The notes under the pieces: model-generated
What the model was told of the DNA's origin: nothing
Databases searched by the model: none
The model's input: only the letters and a program-made list of their open reading frames with translations
Assembly (NCBI GenBank): GCA_947650285.1
Contig: CANTFL010001475.1
Coordinates: 62,001 to 126,000, forward strand
Length of the DNA: 64,000 bases
Origin: Hyaloperonospora brassicae
Lineage: Eukaryota; Oomycota; Peronosporomycetes; Peronosporales; Peronosporaceae
Direction of reading: 5' to 3'
Shown: positions 24,767 to 35,232 of the stretch, piece by piece
How the letters are laid out: every line of letters starts with the position of its first letter
Numbering within the stretch: the stretch's first letter is position 1
Position numbers and translations under genes: made by a program

Positions 24767-24920
24767 TTCTTTCGTCTGAAACACACCGTTCGCCTCTACT
24801 TGGTTGGATGAGCAATCAGAACTGAGCTTCTAACGGTTCTTACGACGTAATCGTCACGAGAGAGAGTTTGACGACGAAGCGAGATCGGGTGCGCTTGTAG
24901 CTCTCGGACCCAGCAAGTGA

Positions 24921-24938
24921 GTTCATTCTCCAACTTCG
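24921..24938 (+). promoter_or_regulatory. Oomycete-type initiator and flanking promoter
   Basis: GTTCATTCTCCAACTTCG, 65 bases upstream of the secreted-protein ATG at 25003; mirror of 22830-22847. Confidence 0.6.
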
Positions 24939-25002
24939 GACGTACGACAACAGCACAAAGCACAAAGCACAAAGCACAAAGCACAACACCTTCGCAAGCA
25001 AG

Positions 25003-25386
25003 ATGAAGCTCAGTATCATGATCGGTGCGCTGAGCGTGGCTGCCTTGGCGTTTGTGAGCAATACCGTGGATGCGTCGACGGAAGCCGTGCAGACGTCCCA
25101 TCACGTGCGCAGTGTCTACACAGACAATGATGACGATGACCGTAACAGCCGTGACGGCAACAGGGGCGCTTATGACAAGCGTCCTCTTGGCTACGGAGAT
25201 GAAGACAAGGATAGCCGCGACGACAAGGATAGCCGCGACGACAAGGATAGCCGCGACGACAAGGGAGACGTCTACAGCCAGAAGGCTGGTGGCGGAACGA
25301 AGCGTCGCTCCGGGGATGATGACGACATGGATAGCCGCGAGAACGACGATGTCTATGGCATGCAGCCAAGCGTCTACCGCAATTAG
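25003..25386 (+). CDS. Small secreted D/R/S-rich protein, unit 1 right arm
   Basis: Protein identical to the left-arm copy: 24-residue signal peptide, cysteine-free acidic/basic mature region, three DSRDDK repeats at about residues 69-86, C-terminal QPSVYRN. The ATG is preceded by AGCAAG and four CACAAAG units. The two genes of the unit are transcribed outward from the shared palindrome centre, with about 2.2 kb between their start codons. Convergent or divergent antisense frames in this interval (for example the long hydrophobic one with VVAAIL repeats on the minus strand) are the shadow of the DSRDDK repeats and not separate genes. Confidence 0.75.
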   Translation: MKLSIMIGALSVAALAFVSNTVDASTEAVQTSHHVRSVYTDNDDDDRNSRDGNRGAYDKRPLGYGDEDKDSRDDKDSRDDKDSRDDKGDVYSQKAGGGTKRRSGDDDDMDSRENDDVYGMQPSVYRN

Positions 25387-25909
25387 CATGTCGAGCGACA
25401 CGAGGCGGAGGAAATTGGCGGCTATATTGGTGTCGGCGTCGGGACTACCTTCGCACACGTCCATATACACCCGTACCTTCCGCTTCTCGGCAACGTAAGT
25501 GCTTTGTGCGGCAGAGGCGGCGAGAGTGTCAACGTGTTGTTCGATGTTTGCCACAAGTAATCCTCGGGACCGCTTGACTCAATCAACGAGCACCTTGCCA
25601 CCGCATCGCTGAGTGCTGCTGCGCGTCTGACAAGCACAGCACACTTGCCATTTGAACGTTGTTGTAGACGTACACATATACTTTCCGTGCAATGCAGATG
25701 GTAGTTGGTGAATTTGAGCCCCAGATAATTGTTTGCAAACGGTCTTGCCTGTCTTTTTGTCCGTGTAGTCGATACGGTATGGCACCTCATTTGTAGCTCG
25801 TTCCAGCACTTCAAAGCGTGAGGTATATGTGAAACGTATAAAGTAGAAGCGTCACGCTTGCCAACGCATTCCAACACACAGAACAAACAGCCATAACGCT
25901 GGTGTCGCC

Positions 25910-26041
25910 GTGCATAAAGTACATACTGCGCCAAGTTTCGTTGCACGCGATGACATAGTATGCGACGACTGTGTCCGCCACTCTCGCTGCCCAAGCAACA
26001 ACGCCAGCGGCGCTGACCTTGAGCTCGTCCGACGCATCCAG
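25910..26041 (+). pseudogene. Cys-rich frame, right arm, split by copia
   Basis: Same frame as 21403-21858 (HKVHTAPSF, CDDC, SRCPSN, LELVRRIQ), cut after RRIQ by the copia LTR at 26042. Its continuation is at 39051 onward (RCCVAAQALKRCHRCRRAR, then DLVRFSV, where a stop has appeared). The split shows that copia inserted into this frame. Confidence 0.5.
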
Positions 26042-26340
26042 TGATGTTTTGAGAACGCGCTTCCGCCCTTGACGTAGTTTTTGGAACTGAACGTTCATTA
26101 TCTTTATACGAAACTACTACCTTCCTACTACATGTATACGGCGTCGTCTCCCAGAGTACTAACTGCAGCAACCTCCCTCTGGGACTTCACAGTCGGTTTA
26201 CAACAACACCTCCTTCCATACTGGGACTTCACTATGCTGATATCATCCATCGAATCCTTCTGTGATACGCGAAGGGCATTCACCTTTCAACTTAACCGTC
26301 TGGAAAGTCTTGTTATCACACTTGTATACTTTCCACAGCA
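26042..26340 (-). repeat. Copia 3' LTR, copy 1
   Basis: A 299-base repeat matching 38747-39045 and 33933-34231. On the minus strand it runs from TGCTGTGGAAAG to CAAAACATCA (TG...CA). It has a TATAAA box near 26103-26108 and the string TGGGACTTCAC twice (26180 and 26222). A purine-rich tract GAGGAGGGCG abuts its start on the RNase H side. The flank 26037-26041 is TCCAG, against ACCAG at 39046-39050 beyond the other LTR, a near-perfect 5-bp target duplication. Confidence 0.8.
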
Positions 26341-26352
26341 CGCCCTCCTCGA
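26341..26352 (-). promoter_or_regulatory. Copia polypurine tract
   Basis: CGAGGAGGGCG on the minus strand, immediately before the LTR start TGCTGTGG. It is the expected plus-strand priming site of the element. Confidence 0.55.
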
Positions 26353-26692
26353 GGCTAGCCTCGCACACCGATCGAGTTGGATGGACGCACAAGTCGTCTT
26401 TGTCGAGTGCCTTCGTAAAAGCATCTGCTGGGTTCGATTCACTGGGCATCTTTTCAAACAATACCGTTTTCAGCTTGACTTGCTCTCGCACGAGATGCCA
26501 CCGCAATTCGATGTGTCTTGTGCGCTTTGAGTACGTTGGGTTCACGGCCAACACGTAAGCACGTTAACTATCGATGCCAATCCTGACCTCCATGTTTACT
26601 GTCGGTAATACTTCACTGATCACACTTCGCTCGCTGACTGCCTCCATTAATGCTTCACAGACGGCAACATATTCGGCTTCAGCTGTGGAGTT
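26341..26692 (-). pseudogene. Copia RNase H, C-terminal part, copy 1
   Basis: Minus-strand frame with STAEAEYVAVCEALMEA, SERSVISEVLP, then one TAA stop (26564-26566), then NPTYSKRTRHIELRWH, LVREQVKLKTV and NPADAFTKAL. These are the conserved C-terminal landmarks of copia RNase H, running into the polypurine tract and 3' LTR. The N-terminal half of the domain is not upstream on this strand; it is on the plus strand ending near 38672, because the element body is inverted. Confidence 0.8.
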
Positions 26693-27341
26693 CTGGCACA
26701 CGTACTTCGAGATGATGAAGGTGACGTTCCAGGATATGGATGATGATGACGAGATTTGGGATGTGGCATGCCAGCGCATCAAGGCAAAATATCTTGTGAC
26801 CGATGAAGGAAAGCAGAAGTTGGCCAAGATGGAGCGCAAGATTCGAAAAACGATTTTAATGTCAATTTCAGCGGAACTGGCAGAGCTCTACAGGACAAAA
26901 CCAACGGGAAGCAAGATGTTGGCTGCTTTGACGAGACGATATGCCACCCGATCGACGACTGTGGCTGTGTTTCACAAAGTGCAGCGATTAGAGGAGGAAG
27001 TACGACAATGCAGATACAACGTCACTGAAGATATTGAAGTGCATCTGCGAAGGATGAGAAACAAGCAGCTTGAATTGGCCGACTTGGGTCATACGGTATC
27101 ATTTACAACGAAGATGATGTACGTGCTTCAAAGCTTACCGGCCAAGATTGATGAATTCGCACTAATATAAACGCAAAACTGGTGTGGAAACTCACCAGCT
27201 TTTGACATTGACGAGTAGGAAGAGCAAATACGAACGGCGAGTTCGCACTACCAAATTAGACGTTCATCTTTCATATGTGATGAAAGAGATGCATGTGGTC
27301 ACGAGACGAAGGCCGATTTCGACAAGAAGCATAACAGGTAA
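26693..27341 (+). pseudogene. Copia gag, inverted body, copy 1
   Basis: The plus-strand frame begins at the inversion breakpoint with EFWHTYFEMMKVTF and continues EIWDVACQRIKAKYL, RRYATRSTTVAVFHK, LEEEVRQC and SLPAKIDEFALI. This is the gag helical region of copia elements (UBN2-like). It stops at 27168. Residues typical of the gag end (QIRTASSHYQIRRSSF, DERDACGH, DFDKKHNR) follow in another phase before a TAA at 27339. The N-terminal start (MMVYTKDNI) is left on the minus strand near 38690. Confidence 0.75.
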
Positions 27342-28322
27342 ATGTACAGCAAAGTAAAGAGTAATGGCGAAGGTGCACATCGGACAGAGACTCGAACATG
27401 TCATGGGTGTGGCAAGCCTGGTCATCTTAAGCGAGACTGTCCAAATGCAGTCGAGTCGGAAGACCAAAAAGGAAAAAAATCGCGTGCCATGATTACGGTT
27501 CAAGCCTCACCTACGACACCACTTGCCGTTACCGTAAATGCTGAAGAACCCAGAGCTCATTCGATCGAGGTTAACGTTAATTCGTTGGAGGATCATCCGG
27601 TAAGTGAAACTCCGTTCGATACTGTTGGCGAGTATATTCAGGACCAGGAACTACAAACGCCATTACCGATAGACTATCACTGGCGCTTCGATACTGGAGC
27701 AAATGTTTACGTCACAAGTCTTCGCGAAGCATTTGTGACATATGACCCCGCTCCACCCGATTCGAGAGCAAGTTTGTCTGGCATAGCGGCGGGGCTTCAA
27801 TCTACGGTTGCTGGAGTTGGAACTGTTTTAATAGGCACTAAGGTGGGCGAGCAAGAGCACTGTTTGATGTTGGACGATGTGCTTCACGTTCCAGATGCAA
27901 AATATGGTCTGTTTTCACCTGGCAAGGCGATCGAGCACGGCCTGGACATAAACTTGTCGACGAACATGGAGTTCGTGGTATCTCGTCGAGGGACTGCGCT
28001 TGTCAAAGCAGTCTTCTCTGATGGAATGTGGGGGTTTTCATCATCAAACATGCAAGCGACAAAAATGAGTGAAGATCCAATATCCAGCGCACGTCATGAT
28101 AGTACAGCTGGTGATGTGGAAGTGCACACGCCGGTTCAGTTTGGACTTGTTAATTTTTCAGTGGCTGCTGGTCAAGCTCCTATGAAACAGTGGCATGAGA
28201 GATTGGGTCACACATGCGATCAATACTTGAAGATTATGGCAGACCAGGGGCACGTAGATGGTATGGTGATAACAGCACGTCACACGACGACCTTAGACGC
28301 GTGCCACATCGGTAAACATTGA
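27342..28322 (+). pseudogene. Copia zinc knuckle, protease and pre-integrase, copy 1
   Basis: A 326-codon frame. A CCHC zinc knuckle lies at residues 20-33 (CHGCGKPGHLKRDC). An aspartic protease active site FDTGAN has its D at residue 117, supported by GLFSPGKAIEHG and the hydrophobic DDVLHVPDAKYG stretch. Near the C-terminus KQWHERLGH and DACHIGKH are the pre-integrase HHCC-type segment. A TGA at 28320-28322 interrupts the polyprotein before the integrase core. Differs from copy 2 (35233-36213) at only one residue (V/L in EFVVSRR/EFVLSRR). Confidence 0.8.
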
Positions 28323-29173
28323 CGTAAACGACAAAACAAGAAAAAGGATCGCAAAATTATAGTAGTAAATCAAGTCGTCTATTCAGACTTGATGTTTCCA
28401 GCGAAGAACAACGGCACTCATTTTACTGCGATACTTGTGATAATGGATGGATTCTCAGGTTACTTGACGGTCCGTCTTTTGAAGGGTAAAGACGCGTCGA
28501 CCATTAACCCACTCATGAAAGCTTACGTCCGTTGGGCGGAACGACAGGCAGGTCGTTCAGTCGAGAAGATCGTGGAAAGAAAATGGAAGCTAATGGCAGA
28601 AGTGCCAAATCTCCAGGTACATGCAATCAATCCTTACTGATAAGGGTGGAGAGTTCGTCAATGGTGAAATTGATTCGTGGTACCAATAACAGGGGATTGA
28701 GCACATTAAAGTCGGCCCGAAGAGCTCACACATGAATCCTGTCGAGCGTCAACACCAGTCATTCTAAAGACACTGCTTCTACCACAATAGGCATAAATCC
28801 ATGATTTACTCCACAAATTTCGCTGCATTGACCATAAAAAACACCTTCTCATTCATTGGGAAACATGGCGAAGACGATGCTTTGTCATGCAGCAATACCA
28901 AAGATGTTCTGGCCAGACGCAATAGAGTATGCCGTATACTTGAAGAACAGGATCTACAACAGGATTGTCGGATGCACACCATTCGAGAAAATGTTTGGAA
29001 GAAAGGCCGACATTCACCACGTGCGTACATTTGGATCGCTAGCATATGTGCATGTGCCGAAGGACCCTGACCGACTAAGACATTTCGACAATGCCAAAAT
29101 TGGATTTCTACTCGGTCTGAAAGAGGATTATGCTGGATATAAAGTTTTTAAGCCAGCAGAAAACACACGCTAG
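28323..29173 (+). pseudogene. Copia integrase, broken, copy 1
   Basis: Integrase core in several frames. The first Asp region is VYSDLMFPAKNN with MDGFSGYLTVRLLKG (28380-28500). The second Asp/Glu region TDKGGEFVNGEIDSWY, GIEHIKVGP and NPVERQHQS lies in another phase (28625-28760) with stops. The C-terminal part at 28856-29173 is open (AAIPKMFWPDAIEYAVYLKN, FEKMFGRKADIHHVRTFGS, IGFLLGLKEDYAGYKVF). A TAG closes it at 29171. The enzyme cannot be made from this copy without suppression of several stops. Confidence 0.75.
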
Positions 29174-29185
29174 AGGGCACCTGAT

Positions 29186-29740
29186 GTGGATATTGATGAG
29201 TCCATACTTTATGGTGACCGCAACAATTTCCACGACTATCGCTTTGACGAATTTGACTTCCCGGACATCCCAGCAGAAGACTCGGAAGTCACGACTGAAC
29301 ATGTAAATCATCCCTTGCGCGAAGATGATTTCTCCACGGGTATTGAGGCGACAGTCATGGGCGATACGCTAAACGACATAATCAGCATTGGAGAAGGAAA
29401 GCAATACGAAGATTACGAGGATCAATTCACCGCCGAACAGGGATTTTATGACACTGCAGACGAAGACGACGTGGATCGCGCCTCGATCACCGGAAATGAC
29501 ACTGAAACGTGTTTGTCTTTTGACACCGACGACGAAGCACATGAGGAACACAATGTGGACACGCCAGACGGAATAAGTCTTTCAGCTGCAGGTGATCTGT
29601 TACGTAATGAATCAAGTGTCCCAGGGGCAATGAACGATGCGTCGACACTTCGAGTAATGGAGCAGCGACAGGAAGTAAAAAACCGTATCGGCTACTCGAA
29701 AGCGTCACGGTCGGGAAAAAACACCGTCAGCAGAAGCTGA
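29186..29740 (+). pseudogene. Copia acidic linker between integrase and RT, copy 1
   Basis: A 184-residue acidic frame (many D and E, little hydrophobic content) between integrase and reverse transcriptase, as expected for the variable linker of copia polyproteins. The usual start is not an initiation site but part of the polyprotein. It ends at a TGA before the RT. Confidence 0.6.
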
Positions 29741-29870
29741 AGGCGCCCCAGAGAAGCGATCAAAGCGCACAGGCCTCAGGGACCGTTCTCTGCAGCAAAA
29801 GCCATAGCGTTTTAATGACTACATAGCATATGCTACGTGTGCACGCGTACTTGACAGCACAGGAAAACCA

Positions 29871-30696
29871 ATGAAAGCTACGGATGTCAAGGTACCGAAG
29901 AATGGAAGAGAAGCACGGCGCTCAAAGCATGGTGATCGATGGTATGCCATTCAGCTAGACGAAATGAAAGTTTTACAAGCTAAAAAAGTACCGGAAGAGA
30001 TCCCACTTGATGATAAGCCGTCAGACGCGAAAGCGATTCGAACCATGCGGGCTTGGTGCTTGAAGACGGACCAATATGGGTATGTCACGAGGTTGAAGGC
30101 CCGATTGGTTGCGCTCGGAAACTGGCAGCGACCAGGAATTGAATTTATGGAGACATTCGCACCGGTTGCACGGATGTCAAGTTTTCGACTAGTGCTAGCG
30201 CTGTCTGCTACACTTGATTTGAATATTTTTGGTGCGGATGTCACTACCGCCTACTTGAATGCCAAGTTGTAGATCTTGCAGTATGTACAAGACATTGAAG
30301 GTTTTCCCTGTCAGCAAAATGGCAACATCTATGTGGTACGGAAGGCAATGTACGGCCTACGTCAGGCCGGTCGTATATGGAACTCGGGTCTCGATCACTG
30401 GATGATCAAAAACGGCTACGAACGCTATTCATCGGAGCCGTGTCTTTACTACAGAACAAGAAAGGATGGGGAAATAACATTGGTCATCGTGTATGTCGAC
30501 GACATACTTTGTGCCACGAATATAGAACCAGCGAAAACGGAACTGTTCACGAAGCTAAATGTGAGCTATGGTATAAAGGATCAAGGAGTATTGTCCGAAT
30601 ATCTGTGCGTTCAAGCTGAGGCTGATGACAGCAAGATTAAGATCTCGCAAGGCATATATGCTGATAAGATTTTAAAAAGTTTAGATTTACACCGTC
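29871..30696 (+). pseudogene. Copia reverse transcriptase, truncated, copy 1
   Basis: Two frames separated by a single TAG (30270-30272). The first has AWCLKTDQYGYVTRLKARLV, GIEFMETFAPVARMSSFR and DVTTAYLNAKL. The second has YVVRKAMYGLRQAGRIWN and the catalytic YVDDIL (Y73, D75, D76 of that frame, about 30492-30503). The frame runs through ISQGIYADKILKSL and is then cut at about 30696, where the sequence jumps into the middle of the secreted gene of the fold-back arm. The C-terminal RT and RNase H N-terminus are missing from this copy. Confidence 0.8.
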
Positions 30697-30774
30697 GATG
30701 CATCCACGGTGTCGCTCACAAACGCCAAAGCAGCCACGCTCAGTGCACCGATCATGATACTGAGCTTCATCTTG
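30697..30774 (-). pseudogene. Secreted-protein gene, 5' fragment
   Basis: Only the signal-peptide end of the gene remains (start codon near 30772 on the minus strand, then MKLSIMIGALSVAALAFVS), truncated at the copia junction. The promoter and two CACAAAG units lie upstream, so the promoter would now drive transcription into inverted copia pol. Confidence 0.65.
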
Positions 30775-31509
30775 CTTGCGAAGGTGTTGTGCTTTGTGCT
30801 TTGTGCTGTTGTCGTACGTCCGAAGTTGGAGAATGAACTCACTTGCTGGGTCCGAGAGCTACAAGCGCACCCGATCTCGCTTCGTCGTCAAACTCTCTCT
30901 CGTGACGATTACGTCGTAAGAACCGTTAGAAGCTCAGTTCTGATTGCTCATCCAACCAAGTAGAGGCGAACGGTGTGTTTCAGACGAAAGAAAATGTCAT
31001 CGGATCGATTGACTGCAACAGTAGTCGCAAATGCACAGCGCGAAAGGTGGTCATCCCATGTGTTTGGTGGGCATCGGCTGTCGGCTCGGATAGTTGCAAC
31101 CGACGACAGATTACTACGAAAAAGTGGGATGCATATGGTGCGTCAAGCATTCTTATGCTGTTTTTGTGTCGATCTGACTGGTCGAGCTGTACCAGACACC
31201 GCGTCTTGTCGGATGTGCAGCAGCAGATACGTACTTCTCAGAAACGAATGTCCGTCATGCCTTGTTTTCCACGCGGTACTGCAGCTGTAGACGTCCTAGA
31301 TAGACATTGCATGTGGAACTGACAGCTAAGCCGTCTTCCCGGAGCCACATGCGACTTCTACACGGGTGGTCAGCATGACGCCAAATAGCAGATGCACGGC
31401 GCCAGCCGAAGTACAGTCTTCTCTATGCGACTTGAATAACGGTCACAATGCTGGTCGACAGATGATCGCGTGAGCCTATGCTCGGGTATTCCCTCAAGAA
31501 TTTGGCAAG
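30697..31509 (+). repeat. Fold-back left arm, partial, tandem copy
   Basis: Matches 22684-23518 with an offset of about 7991. It starts inside the signal-peptide region of the secreted gene, joined directly to copia RT. The first 70 bases carry several substitutions (GATGCATCC, GTGTCGCTC, AAAGCAGCC, CAGTGCACC), while the remainder is almost identical to copy 1. Confidence 0.8.
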
Positions 31510-32182
31510 GCAGGCTTGTTTTAACGGATCACGACACCAGCGAGACGACCGTTCTATCATCTAGCTGTAAAAATAAAGTAGTCATTAGGTCTGCCAGCCA
31601 CGTTTGCTTTCTGTGTAGTAAGCTCATCACGACCTTCGTCTTTTTCGTTTCAATGGTATGGGAGCTCTTCTCGCTGCCGTATAGTTTTTGCGAGTGAGTA
31701 CTGACAGGAGACAATTGAATATTAAAAACATTGCAAAATTTACCTCGTTTTGATTTCAAGAACATGCCATGTTTTATCTTGCCAAATTCTTTCAGAGATA
31801 TTGGGATGCACTCAGTGGGGGCGGCAAGGGCGAAGGGGCCACCATGAGATGGTTAGCTCCTCGGAGAGATATATGGGGGTTGGCGTTTCCAGCCAGAGTC
31901 ACTTCGGTGTTCGCACTAGTCGGGGGCCGCGCAAGGTCCTAAAGGGGTTTGTTGCCTTATATGGCACATACCCGGTTTAGTGCTGCGCTCGGGTACATTC
32001 CAGTCTACTTGTGCGCAGGTCATGATTGACTCGTAGTTAGCTTCGGTAGGAGGGCTCTGACCTCGTTGCCGTCGCCCCTGGCTCTACAGCCTTTAGTTGT
32101 CGACCCGATACCGGGCTACTTCTTGTCACACTTATCAGTCGTTAGTTATCATAATAATGGACGTACTTGACACCACCACCAT
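31510..32182. repeat. Fold-back central loop, tandem copy with small deletions
   Basis: Corresponds to 23519-24249 but is 58 bases shorter. The first 285 bases and the last 70 are nearly identical. Between about 31795 and 32125 there are well over ten separate losses of 1-10 bases (for example ATCGCAGAT to ATGAGAT, CAAGCGGTCC to CAAGGTCC, ACCCGGGCCGTAC to ACCGGGCTAC). Confidence 0.75.
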
Positions 32183-32853
32183 CTTGCCAAATTCTTGAGG
32201 GAATACCCGAGCATAGGCTCACGCGATCATCTGTCGACCAGCATTGTGACCGTTATTCAAGTCGCATAGAGAAGACTGTACTTCGGCTGGCGCCGTGCAT
32301 CTGCTATTTGGCGTCATGCTGACCACCCGTGTAGAAGTCGCATGTGGCTCCGGGAAGACGGCTTAGCTGTCAGTTCCACATGCAATGTCTATCTAGGACG
32401 TCTACAGCTGCAGTACCGCGTGGAAAACAAGGCATGACGGACATTCGTTTCTGAGAAGTACGTATCTGCTGCTGCACATCCGACAAGACGCGGTGTCTGG
32501 TACAGCTCGACCAGTCAGATCGACACAAAAACAGCATAAGAATGCTTGACGCACCATATGCATCCCACTTTTTCGTAGTAATCTGTCGTCGGTTGCAACT
32601 ATCCGAGCCGACAGCCGATGCCCACCAAACACATGGGATGACCACCTTTTGCGCTGTGCATTTGCGACTACTGTTGCAGTCAATCGATCCGATGACATTT
32701 TCTTTCGTCTGAAACACACCGTTCGCCTCTACTTGGTTGGATGAGCAATCAGAACTGAGCTTCTAACGGTTCTTACGACGTAATCGTCACGAGAGAGAGT
32801 TTGACGACGAAGCGAGATCGGGTGCGCTTGTAGCTCTCGGACCCAGCAAGTGA

Positions 32854-32871
32854 GTTCATTCTCCAACTTCG
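32854..32871 (+). promoter_or_regulatory. Oomycete-type initiator, tandem copy
   Basis: GTTCATTCTCCAACTTCG upstream of the frameshifted secreted gene at 32929, unchanged from unit 1. Confidence 0.55.
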
Positions 32872-32928
32872 GACGTACGACAACAGCACAAAGCACAAAG
32901 CACAAAGCACAACACCTTCGCAAGCAAG

Positions 32929-33277
32929 ATGAAGCTCAGTATCATGATCGGTGCGCTGAGCGTGGCTGCCTTGGCGTTTGTGAGCAATACCGTGGATGCG
33001 TCGACGGCAGCCGTGCAGACGTCCCATCACGTGCGCAGTGTCTACACAGACAATGATGACGATGACCGTAACAGCCGTGACGGCAACAGGGGCGCTTATG
33101 ACAAGCGTCCTCTTGGCTACGGAGATGAACGACAAGGATAGCCGCGACGACAAGGGAGACGTCTACAGCCAGAAGGCTGGTGGCGGAACGAAGCGTCGCT
33201 CCGGGGATGATGACGACATGGATAGCCGCGAGAACGACGATGTCTATGGCATGCAGCCAAGCGTCTACCGCAATTAG
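32929..33277 (+). pseudogene. Secreted-protein gene, frameshifted tandem copy
   Basis: The start, signal peptide and first about 67 residues match 25003-25386 (one E to A change after the signal peptide). A 35-base loss in the DSRDDK repeat region shifts the frame, giving GYGDERQG and a stop at 33141. The downstream sequence, including QPSVYRN, persists in the other phase to 33277. The signal peptide would still be made, on a truncated 70-residue product. Confidence 0.8.
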
Positions 33278-33800
33278 CATGTCGAGCGACACGAGGCGGA
33301 GGAAATTGGCGGCTATATTGGTGTCGGCGTCGGGACTACCTTCGCACACGTCCATATACACCCGTACCTTCCGCTTCTCGGCAACGTAAGTGCTTTGTGC
33401 GGCAGAGGCGGCGAGAGTGTCAACGTGTTGTTCGATGTTTGCCACAAGTAATCCTCGGGACCGCTTGACTCAATCAACGAGCACCTTGCCACCGCATCGC
33501 TGAGTGCTGCTGCGCGTCTGACAAGCACAGCACACTTGCCATTTGAACGTTGTTGTAGACGTACACATATACTTTCCGTGCAATGCAGATGGTAGTTGGT
33601 GAATTTGAGCCCCAGATAATTGTTTGCAAACGGTCTTGCCTGTCTTTTTGTCCGTGTAGTCGATACGGTATGGCACCTCATTTGTAGCTCGTTCCAGCAC
33701 TTCAAAGCGTGAGGTATATGTGAAACGTATAAAGTAGAAGCGTCACGCTTGCCAACGCATTCCAACACACAGAACAAACAGCCATAACGCTGGTGTCGCC

Positions 33801-33932
33801 GTGCATAAAGTACATACTGCGCCAAGTTTCGTTGCACGCGATGACATAGTATGCGACGACTGTGTCCGCCACTCTCGCTGCCCAAGCAACAACGCCAGCG
33901 GCGCTGACCTTGAGCTCGTCCGACGCATCCAG
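33801..33932 (+). pseudogene. Cys-rich frame, tandem copy, split by copia
   Basis: Identical to 25910-26041, again cut after RRIQ by the copia LTR. Confidence 0.5.
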
Positions 33933-34231
33933 TGATGTTTTGAGAACGCGCTTCCGCCCTTGACGTAGTTTTTGGAACTGAACGTTCATTATCTTTATAC
34001 GAAACTACTACCTTCCTACTACATGTATACGGCGTCGTCTCCCAGAGTACTAACTGCAGCAACCTCCCTCTGGGACTTCACAGTCGGTTTACAACAACAC
34101 CTCCTTCCATACTGGGACTTCACTATGCTGATATCATCCATCGAATCCTTCTGTGATACGCGAAGGGCATTCACCTTTCAACTTAACCGTCTGGAAAGTC
34201 TTGTTATCACACTTGTATACTTTCCACAGCA
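33933..34231 (-). repeat. Copia 3' LTR, copy 2
   Basis: 299 bases, same as 26042-26340 in the strings compared. This is a product of the tandem duplication and not a separate insertion, since the flanking arm sequence and internal stops are the same. Confidence 0.8.
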
Positions 34232-34583
34232 CGCCCTCCTCGAGGCTAGCCTCGCACACCGATCGAGTTGGATGGACGCACAAGTCGTCTTTGTCGAGTG
34301 CCTTCGTAAAAGCATCTGCTGGGTTCGATTCACTGGGCATCTTTTCAAACAATACCGTTTTCAGCTTGACTTGCTCTCGCACGAGATGCCACCGCAATTC
34401 GATGTGTCTTGTGCGCTTTGAGTACGTTGGGTTCACGGCCAACACGTAAGCACGTTAACTATCGATGCCAATCCTGACCTCCATGTTTACTGTCGGTAAT
34501 ACTTCACTGATCACACTTCGCTCGCTGACTGCCTCCATTAATGCTTCACAGACGGCAACATATTCGGCTTCAGCTGTGGAGTT
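34232..34583 (-). pseudogene. Copia RNase H, C-terminal part, copy 2
   Basis: Same minus-strand frame as 26341-26692 (STAEAEYVAV, RTRHIELRWH, NPADAFTKAL) with the same TAA stop in the middle (34455-34457). Confidence 0.8.
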
Positions 34584-35232
34584 CTGGCACACGTACTTCG
34601 AGATGATGAAGGTGACGTTCCAGGATATGGATGATGATGACGAGATTTGGGATGTGGCATGCCAGCGCATCAAGGCAAAATATCTTGTGACCGATGAAGG
34701 AAAGCAGAAGTTGGCCAAGATGGAGCGCAAGATTCGAAAAACGATTTTAATGTCAATTTCAGCGGAACTGGCAGAGCTCTACAGGACAAAACCAACGGGA
34801 AGCAAGATGTTGGCTGCTTTGACGAGACGATATGCCACCCGATCGACGACTGTGGCTGTGTTTCACAAAGTGCAGCGATTAGAGGAGGAAGTACGACAAT
34901 GCAGATACAACGTCACTGAAGATATTGAAGTGCATCTGCGAAGGATGAGAAACAAGCAGCTTGAATTGGCCGACTTGGGTCATACGGTATCATTTACAAC
35001 GAAGATGATGTACGTGCTTCAAAGCTTACCGGCCAAGATTGATGAATTCGCACTAATATAAACGCAAAACTGGTGTGGAAACTCACCAGCTTTTGACATT
35101 GACGAGTAGGAAGAGCAAATACGAACGGCGAGTTCGCACTACCAAATTAGACGTTCATCTTTCATATGTGATGAAAGAGATGCATGTGGTCACGAGACGA
35201 AGGCCGATTTCGACAAGAAGCATAACAGGTAA
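34584..35232 (+). pseudogene. Copia gag, inverted body, copy 2
   Basis: Identical in translation to 26693-27341, with the same stop after DEFALI at 35059. Confidence 0.75.

Larger units (their letters stand above)
24250..26041 (-). repeat. Fold-back unit 1, right arm, inner part
   Basis: Reverse complement of 21727-23518. It starts at CTTGCCAAATTCTTGAGGG and runs to the copia insertion at 26041. The rest of this arm is found after the insertion and its duplication, at 39046-39255. Confidence 0.85.
32183..33932 (-). repeat. Fold-back right arm, tandem copy
   Basis: Matches 24250-26041, offset 7933 before the secreted gene and 7891 after it. The change is explained by loss of one CACAAAG unit and 35 bases in the DSRDDK repeat. 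It ends at the second copy of the copia LTR. Confidence 0.85.

Noticed and set aside
25003..25386. RXLR or CRN effector motif in the secreted protein
   Set aside because: No RXLR with dEER and no LFLAK/HVLVxxP string; only DSRD-type repeats and dibasic sites are present.
25070..25498. 142-codon and 117-codon frames overlapping the secreted gene
   Set aside because: Shifted-phase shadows of the same repeats; no promoter context, no signal peptide, and threonine/arginine-rich nonsense composition.
26574..26692. Extension of the copia gag frame upstream of 26693
   Set aside because: That part is antisense to RNase H (STAEAEYVAV on the minus strand), so it belongs to the inversion breakpoint and not to gag.
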